From the NCBI GenBank assembly GCA_036936605.1, contig JAUPFV010000001.1, positions 346,901,081 through 346,965,080 on the forward strand: DNA of 64,000 nucleotides, written 5' to 3'. Shown piece after piece: positions 57,289 to 64,000 of this stretch (position 1 is its first letter; each line of letters begins with the position of its first letter). A program made the position numbers and the translations under genes. The notes under the pieces were generated by a model. It was not told the DNA's origin. It saw nothing but the letters and a program-made list of their open reading frames with translations, and ran no database searches. The stretch comes from Limnanthes douglasii subsp. nivea. Taxonomy: Eukaryota; Streptophyta; Magnoliopsida; Brassicales; Limnanthaceae.

Positions 57289-59350
57289 TCAAAATGCAGA
57301 AGAAGTCTTCTTGGTCTTGTACCGGAACAGAACTCTCTTCTTCTTGTTGGAGCTATTCTCAACTGTGAGAATAACTTTCCCTGGCTCATTGTTCCTGTAA
57401 CTATTACGAATCGGCCCATCCATTTTCTTCCCCTTTTGAATAACAACCGTGTAAGATCCATCATCACTTGGTACAAACTCTTCCTTGTAATTCACTTCCC
57501 CACCCAACACGGTTACGTCCCACAACAATGTTCCACCGGTCTGCCATTTGTCACACAACAAAGTTATAAAGAGATGATGGCTCAAAATAATGTTATGTTT
57601 TGTTTTTCAATATCGTACCTCATTCGCAGCAATCTCAATAGTTTGGGTTGATCCTGCTTTAATGTTAGTTTCAGAAACTGAACCATCTTCAGTAGAGAAC
57701 TCAAAATCGTTGTCTCTTTTGAACCCACCATACTCAACAGGAACTTCCTGAGCTTCAATGTACCTAGTAATATTCAGTTTTTAGATCTTTTGCCCAAACA
57801 ATTCAGACCAAAAATGTATTTAAAATACTAGATAATTCTAAAGTTTTGTAATAGACAATTTCAACTTCATATATTTTCTTCCGAATTCTCTATCGGATAA
57901 TATATTTTTTTATAACCACCATTGTCAAAAGCCAACTAATTTTAAATTTGAAATCGGCCAATTTCAAAAGTTTAGGATTCAAATGAATCTCGGTATAGCA
58001 CAAACGGCTTAACCCCAATCAGGGGCACATCCCAACTAGGCCTCTGCCCCTTGATCACCCAAGGAGCTGCCCTTTGTCTCGCTAATCACAATATCATCTA
58101 ACAAGTGTGTATTCCACATTTTTCAACTTGTTCAATAAATAATATGACTACATTGATCGACTAAGTCAATTCAAGTGGACTAAAATATCAAACACGCTTC
58201 TAATTCCTAAGGTATGAATATATTAGTCTTACTTGAAAAGGGTTTCAGTAACTTTGCCTGGTCGAGCCACAACAAATTTGCTTTTAGTCCTTTGCGTCAA
58301 GAGAGGAGACAACAATGCATTCAAGGCATAGAACCAAAATGGAGCATTTATGAATATCTGCAGATTTACATCAACACAATGATCATCAACTATCTACGGA
58401 TTTGCAAATCAGTTTTAGAATAGAAAAAAAAAACTTACATGTCTGGCAACAAACTCAGGATAATTATCCTGCAAAGCAACTACAGCCTGTTTCATAGCAA
58501 CCCTGATCTCCTTCCTCGAAATCCCAGGAGCATTCTTATGATCATTAATCTGAAGCAATGAAGTAACACCACCGGGCTTTAAAGCCAGCTTACTTATACC
58601 TTTCTCCATCAACCCAACTCTCCATTTCAAAAACACTTCGCGATTCTCCTCTGTTCCGAATGTTTTGTTGTAAAGCTCCTCGTCGGTGAACTTACCATGG
58701 ATGTTGTAACAAACAGGATGACCTTCGCGATCCACTCCGTTCATGTAAGCAGCTGAGTTTAAATCAGCATCGAAGTCTTGCTCCAAGATCGAATCGATCC
58801 CAATCTGTTTTCTCCATTCGAGTGTCTTTTTCAGCATCTGGAATGCGTCGGTGACTTTGAAATCTCGAGCTCGTAAGAACTTGAGTAGGATTACATCTGT
58901 GCCTTCAGAACATTTGCTTGGTAGCAATGGCACGCCCCAAATCGAGATCTCTTTATCAACGATTTCTTCTTCTTCTTCTTTTGTCTCCTCTGTTTTCTCT
59001 TCTTCGCCAGCTTCAGACTTTTTCTCTTCTTTTGGCTCCTCTGTTTTCTCTTCTTCACCAGCTTCAGATTTCTTCTCTTCTATTGGCTCCTCTGTTTTTT
59101 CGTCTTTCTGGGTTTCTTTCTTTTTGAGCTCGAACAGGTTGTTGGTGAGAATGGCGTCTTCAAGTTTGGATTTAAGCTCGTTAAGAGCTTTCCTCTCGAA
59201 ATCTTTAAGATCGGATAAGAAGTTACTCTCTTCTTTAAAGGAAGAACATTTCTCGACGGTTTTAGGCTGACATTTTTCATCGACAATTTTCAAGGTCTGA
59301 TCGACAACAACCGCCTCCTCCTCGCCCATGTGTTTCTCTTCAACAGTCAT
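57289..59350 (-). CDS. PATL: Patellin-type phosphoinositide transfer protein (Sec14 and GOLD domains)
   Basis: Four exons: 59350-58439, 58357-58233, 57763-57619 and 57540-57289. All introns are GT-AG and phases agree, giving 477 residues, normal for the family. Residues 1-135 are acidic with a Glu/Lys tandem repeat (EEKTEEPKEEKKSEAG). The CRAL-TRIO N-terminal region begins WGVPLLPSKCSEGTDVILLK, then FLRARDFKVTDAF. The Sec14 lipid-binding lobe includes CYNIHGKFTDEELY and NYPEFVARH. The GOLD domain covers exons 3-4 (YIEAQEVPVEYGGFKRDNDF; NNEPGKVILTVEN) and ends RYKTKKTSSAF. Patellins bind phosphoinositides and act at membranes and the cell plate. A TTATAAAA box lies near 59520. The copy looks functional; which patellin it is cannot be told. 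Confidence 0.95.
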
Positions 59351-60044
59351 TGTTAAAAGGAAAAAAAATTGAAACTTTAAAGATGAAAGAAAATGGAAAA
59401 AAAGAGCAATTTCAGTATCAGTGTTATTGCGTTTGTGTTTGTGTTTCTGGTTGTTAGTTGGTGGTGTACTTACTTTAAACAAAACTTGTCTGTTCTGTAG
59501 TGAAGTGTTGTCGCTGTTTTTATAACGGCTATATATTTTGAAGAACCCGAAATGAGAGAGATGGGGGCCACTAACGGTCACTTATCTCTGGAGCCATCGC
59601 ATGTTAGCCGTTGAGATTCTCTCGTGGGTTGTGTTAAGCTGTTCTAGGGTCCACGTTTGGTGTTATTGAGAACAGCAACGATTTTGCTTTGCTGGTGATT
59701 GATACTATTATACTATTTCGAAGACGGCCAATAAAGTTCTGGCACGTCAGCGTATAACTATGTATGCTTCCGTAGTGGCGTTTGTCGGATATTATTTACA
59801 TTGACCGGAATAGTCGTTAAACTTATGAAAACTTTTATCTATGAATATGTAGACTTTAGAAAAATGTTTTCTATTTCAAAGTTAATTATTTCAAAGTTTC
59901 TAGGAGTAAAATGTCGTTTGTCCTCATGGATCATGAAATTTTGTTTGGATTTTATGTTAATTTTTTTATGTGAGTATTTTTATTAAGGGATAGAAAATAG
60001 GAGTATAAATTAGTTCCGAAATGGATAAACGAGTCGGTGCGCTA
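59351..60044. other. Patellin upstream region
   Basis: It contains the minus-strand TATA-like TTATAAAA (about 59519-59527) and 5' leader of the patellin gene. No other gene is seen. Confidence 0.5.
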
Positions 60045-60180
60045 AGACATCAATAGTCATGAGTTCTAGTCTTTTTATAAATGTTTTTTTGTTATTGGCG
60101 TTGGTTTATAAATTATTACCTCAAGTTTATTCTCTACGTACTTGTTGAGTAGCGGCTAGGGATTTTTTCTAATAAAAGAA
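60045..60180 (+). mobile_element. Older, decayed SINE copy
   Basis: It shares ACTTGTTGAGTAGCGGCT and flanking blocks with the SINE at 60570. The tRNA-like head is mutated (TCATGAGTTCTAGTC against TCATGCGTTCAAGTCC). Confidence 0.55.
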
Positions 60181-60569
60181 TTATAAATTATATTAAAAAA
60201 AAATATTCCTATAATATCACATTTAATTACTAATAAGTTTATAAAATATGAAAAAGTTATGTATTCGTTAAGTTATTTAATGAATTGTATTTAATTAGAT
60301 AAAACTTCTTCATAGTATATTTTATTATATTAATAATTATCAATATAATTTTTATCATCATCAATTTATTTAGTATTTATTATTTTTTAGTTGTGTTGAA
60401 AAAAAGTTAGATGGATAAACAAATAAAATTCATAAATGTTTTGAAATATTTAATATTAGTTTAATTCATATATAGATATATTGTTTTTCAAAGAACATAA
60501 TTGATTTTATAACATAGATTTAAAAGTTCTAAACCCCACAAATTTATATTCAATTTAGGATTAACTAGC

Positions 60570-60775
60570 CCAAAGGGGTAGTTGAGTTGGTGGAGTAAAG
60601 CATGCTTCTGACCAAAGGTCATGCGTTCAAGTCCCTCTACGCTTTATTGGTTGAGTCTGTCACCTTGTGTGGTTTACCTTTTGGCATTGGTTTGCATACT
60701 ATTGCGTCACACTAAAGGTTTATCCTGTGCGCACTCGTTGAGTAGCGGCTGCAGGTTCCTTCCGAAAAAAAAACA
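60570..60775 (+). mobile_element. tRNA-derived SINE
   Basis: A 206-bp element with a tRNA-like head: an A-box-like TAGTTGAGTTGGTGG and a B-box-like GCGTTCAAGTCCC, the internal RNA polymerase III promoter. It ends in an A-rich tail. An exact 14-bp duplication, TAGGATTAACTAGC, flanks it at 60556-60569 and 60776-60789. It would be mobilised by a LINE. It lies between the patellin gene and PMD gene 2. Confidence 0.85.
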
Positions 60776-60817
60776 TAGGATTAACTAGCATAACATTGGT
60801 GGTCATCTCACTTTACG

Positions 60818-61040
60818 TTATATTTTCAAATTCAGGGACATTATTTTGTTGATGTGTTTAATGCACAAAACATTGATGGTTATCATGTGTTCTTCTCTAA
60901 ATCTAACAATAATCTTCTGAAAAATATTTGTCACCTCTATCGCTAAATAAAATTTCAATGTTAGTTCTAATTGATTTTCAACTTTCATTTTGAATATCTT
61001 TAAAATGTTAAAGACTTCATCATCATACTTAATCAAATAG
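60818..61040 (-). pseudogene. Copia integrase shred
   Basis: The minus-strand translation EVFNILKIFKMKVENQLELT followed by LKFYLAIEVTN and FREEHMI resembles the copia integrase stretch EVFxxFKxxKxxVENQ...RSDxGGE...EHGI. Short and diverged, recognised by pattern only. Confidence 0.4.
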
Positions 61041-61299
61041 ATATAAATAAAGGATCTGGCTAAATTAGGGCCCTTTTGGATAAGCAGTCCCAAATTTTAA
61101 CCATACCCACACATATTTTAAGTAGCCTCATTTTTATACCCTTAACGCCCCTTCGTTTTTACTAACTCCTAACCCTAAACACTAACCATCCCCAAAACAA
61201 AAACAAATCTAAACCATCCCCAAGTTTTCCTCTCCTTTCTCTACTTCTACAAACCTCCAAAACCAGCCCCAAAATCAAACTCAAGAACTCCAGTAGATC

Positions 61300-63894
61300 A
61301 ATACTTAGTCAAGAACAACAATTGGAAAAGGAAAAGAGTAAGTTTCTACTCTTAAATATAGTTTTTTGCTATATTTAGTTTTTCTTAAGTTTTGAAGATT
61401 TTGATATACATTGGTTGTTAGAATAGGCGAAGCATGTTTATTTAGGTGTTTTTAGTTGTATGTTGGTGGTTGGATAGATTTGGTGTGACTGATTTGGTGT
61501 TTTAGGGTAGATTTTGAGTTTTGGTTTCAGATCTTCAATGGTGTTTTTAGGGTATGTTCGAGTTCCCCCCGCCAGGTGAGAACTAGTCATACCGGCGGGA
61601 TGTTATTTTTTTGCCAGATGTTCTTCATCCCCGCCGGGTGTAAACAGGTTGACCCGGCGGGGTAGCCAACCTGGAAATTTCCATGTTCTTAAGCCCCGCC
61701 GATTGTGGGTGGATTGATCCGGCCGGGTCGAAATTAGAATTTTAATTAATTATAACTCCCTGCCGGGTGAAAATAGTTCAACCGACGGGGTCGAAATTAA
61801 AATATGAAATTAATATTATCTCCCCGCCGGTTGAAAATTGTTCACCCGGCGGCGACCTAGTTATTTTTCAAAAAATGTCTAACTTATTTTGTTTTATTTG
61901 TTCCCGCGGGCACGAAGTACCTCGACCAGAAAAAGAGAAGGCGAATAAAATCGTGAGGCGAGAACGGGAAGTCTCTCCCCCAAGAAAAGGTGAAGGTAGC
62001 GGACGGTCGAAGGTTGATCAACCCGAACGTGGGGATCGGACCGAGCGTGGGGTGTGCACGGGCCATACCGAACGCTCCTTGCGGCATAAAAAATATGATG
62101 CCACAAGGGAGCACGCAGTACAGTCTTCTCCTCCACGAGAGGTCCCTACTCAACGACGTACGCTTATTGACGAGGAAGAGACGGAGGAGGAAACGGAGGT
62201 CCCCATGCCACCACTTTAAAGAGAAGTCCGTACGGAAGGACGTCCAACTGATCTGGGAGGATGGAAAAATCTATTTTTATCCCAAAACAACGTCCTTCTA
62301 TTCCTGGACTATACGCAGCATGAGGCGTACTATACATTCAAGGACGACGTAAGTTATCGATTTCCGGAATTAATTATATGTTTTAGTACTTAAATTGTTT
62401 TGTTAACATTATATGTATGTTTGATTTTTTTTGCAGTCGCGATCTAGTATCACGGTCCAGTCGAAGTACGGTCTGCTTGATCAGTGGGACCTTAGCAAAC
62501 AATTGGGGGTGAGGACTTTGTTGGAAAAGACACTGTTCTGGCCACAGATGCGTCATCTACCGAAGTTCAACAGCCATGTGCAGTTGGCCGAGGTGTTCAT
62601 TGAGAGGTGCCACCAAGAGACGAACACCTTCCAGTTTTGCTTCGGGGAGATGACCTTAACGCTCGATGACGTGTACGTGATTACTGGCCTCCTGGTCGAG
62701 GGGATAATTATCGACGTCTTTAGGCCGGATTCGATATATGCGACATATGCACGCTATGCAGACTTGTTAGGAGTTTCGGCGGATGTTGTGCGGGAGGATA
62801 TGGAGGTGCATGGCGGGAGTGGATTCGGCCTCCGATGGCTAAGGAAGACATTCTCCGTGGACGAGTATTTGGATTCCAATGCGGCCCTGGCTATGGATAT
62901 GAAGAAGGCAGCAGCTAGGGCATACATCATGTTCTTCCTGGGGTGTACCATCTTCACCAACACAAGCGAGAAAAACATCCAGTGTGATTTTCTCCATCAC
63001 CTTGAGGATTTAACGAGGCTTGGTGAGTACGCATGGGGTACTTGTGCACTCGTGTGGTTGTACAAGAGCTTGGGAGGCATTTCAAAGCACTCTTTGAAGA
63101 GATTGGTTGGGTTCTCGGCCTTGTTGGAGTGTTGGGTCTATGACCATTTTCCTATTTTCCTGGCGGCGGTGAATAGCGTTTATAGCCCGACCGATCCAAA
63201 AATGTTGGCGTGGTTGCCCAAAACGGTCCCAGTATCACTAGCTCGCGGGAAGTCGTACTACCTTGACATCCTTGCGGCGCAAGGAGAGACGGATGTAAGT
63301 TATCTTGTTTACGTTTATTAATATATGTGTATTCTATACAAAAATTGAGTATAAGTAATTTCTTTTTTGTATGTGATTTTCCGACCTTACGAGGATGTCC
63401 GTAAAGTGTGGGCGGAGCAGGCAATAGGGTTGTATCGAAACCTTATTCGCCTTATGCTGGTTAGGGAGACATATCACCCGGACCAAGTGATGCGCCAGTT
63501 TGGTTGGATCCAAGAGAAGCTGATGGACCCCCTGGTGGCTAGAACCGGTCTCTCAAAAGGAGACCATCTTCGTTATCCGCTTCATGGTAGGCATCGGACG
63601 AACTGGAGGGAGCACCTAGACGTGATTGATATGTATTCGAGGCCCTTGGAAGGGAGTAGTCACACATCATCCCCCCAGTATAAGGCATACGTGAAGAGGT
63701 ACGGTTGGTTTAACATCACGCCTCAGATTCTTACCGAGAGCTCCGCGGTTGATGTGGTGAACACGATTAATCGTGTTTGGTCGTTAGACGATTCCAATGA
63801 CGAGCTCGTGTCGTTTGCGAAGAAGGTGCTGGAGATCACTAGTCCTTGGCTTTTGATTATGCTAGTCGTCTTCTTCATATATATGTTGTTTTAG
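61300..63894 (+). pseudogene. PMD gene 2 with start and splice defects
   Basis: Exon 2 (ends 62348, DYTQHEAYYTFKDD) has TAA at 62217-62219. Exon 3, 62437-63294, is fully open (286 residues): RHLPKFNSHVQLAEVFIERC, FCFGEMTLTLDDVYVITGL, AYIMFFLGCTIF, AWGTCALVWLYKSLG and ECWVYDHFP. Exon 4, 63373-63891, reads VIFRPYEDVR, PDQVMRQFGW and then a hydrophobic tail SPWLLIMLVVFFIYMLF, stop 63892-63894. The donor at 63295 (GTAAGT) is good, but the exon 4 acceptor reads TTTTTTGTAT|GTG, with AT where AG is needed. A counterpart of gene 1's ATG near 61308 reads TTAGTCAAGAAC. Intron 1 carries five hairpins. Probably a recent pseudogene, or the window shows a variant allele. Confidence 0.78.
61566..61855. repeat. 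Five-hairpin cluster in intron 1 of PMD gene 2
   Basis: Five units at about 61566-61599, 61629-61662, 61693-61729, 61757-61790 and 61821-61854. Each has a left arm like CCCCGCCGGGT, a 10-15 base loop and a right arm like ACCCGGCGGGG. The second is perfect over 11 pairs (61629-61639 with 61652-61662). They are GC-rich inside an AT-rich intron. Confidence 0.9.
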
Positions 63895-64000
63895 ATGGTG
63901 ATACTTTGTATTTTGGATATGTTGTGTTTTGTATTACGTTCTTTCGCATCCTGGTATTCACGCAATTCCTCTACCTGAATGTCAATAATGTCATAATAGA
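63895..64000. other. 3' flank of PMD gene 2
   Basis: Probable 3' UTR running to the window edge. Nothing else is seen. Confidence 0.5.

Noticed and set aside
58851..59270. 139-codon Ser/Phe-rich ORF opposite the patellin first exon
   Set aside because: Mirror of the Glu/Lys repeat in the patellin coding strand.
60570..60640. Functional tRNA gene
   Set aside because: The A- and B-box-like motifs are degenerate, no acceptor stem closes, and the A tail and 14-bp duplication show a SINE.
61566..61855. CRISPR-like array (regular GC-rich repeats with spacers)
   Set aside because: Plant nuclear intron, only five imperfect inverted units, and irregular spacers. It is a hairpin cluster, not CRISPR.

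Overview
The window is nuclear DNA of a flowering plant, probably a eudicot. The species cannot be named from sequence alone. The evidence is GT-AG introns, a complete four-exon patellin gene, secreted defensin-like peptides, plant mobile domain (PMD) genes, a tRNA-type SINE and a dense load of plant retrotransposons. It is a gene-poor, repeat-dominated region. Only the patellin gene (57289-59350, minus) and one defensin-like peptide gene (47278-47556, plus) look fully intact.

Layout. 1-1222 is AT-rich repeat debris. 1325-9469 is a Ty3/gypsy element of the Tat/Retand type (E1, plus) with 410-bp LTRs and a CTATC target duplication; it is moderately decayed and sits inside one unit of a 229-bp tandem duplication. 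11822-~22815 is an older relative (E3, minus). 23285-23710 is a foldback element with an exact 10-bp target duplication. 25059-38081 is a PMD gene split by a very young 10.5-kb Tat element (E2, 26925-37438, minus) with apparently identical 493-bp LTRs and an ATGCG target duplication. 38590-41466 is a 5'-truncated Ty1/copia element. 41890-46260 is a badly decayed fourth Tat-like element (E4, plus). 47030-52000 holds two copies of a two-domain cysteine-rich peptide gene, the second without its ATG, and between them a LINE 3' fragment and a DUF1985-like pseudogene. 52211-53048 is a hairpin-rich element flanked by TTA. 53479-53771 keeps a promoter and first exon of an unidentified gene. 53984-56693 is a Mutator-type (MULE) transposase pseudogene with a C-terminal OTU-like domain. 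57289-59350 is the patellin gene. 60045-60789 carries two SINE copies. ~61300-63894 is a second PMD gene, largely open but with several defects.

How the parts work together. The three better-preserved Tat elements share one design: gag-protease and pol lie in one frame separated by a UAG in a CAR context; pol carries RT, its RNase H, a second (archaeal-type) RNase H and integrase; and a long antisense ORF lies between pol and the 3' LTR. In E2 this antisense gene has its own TATA box, one 79-bp intron and a 959-residue predicted product. It converges on pol at a pair of short hairpins.

A second theme is clusters of short GC-rich hairpins in the first introns of both PMD genes and of the MULE transposase gene, plus one orphan cluster at 38480-38585. 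I do not know a description of this feature, and it is the main candidate here for something undescribed.
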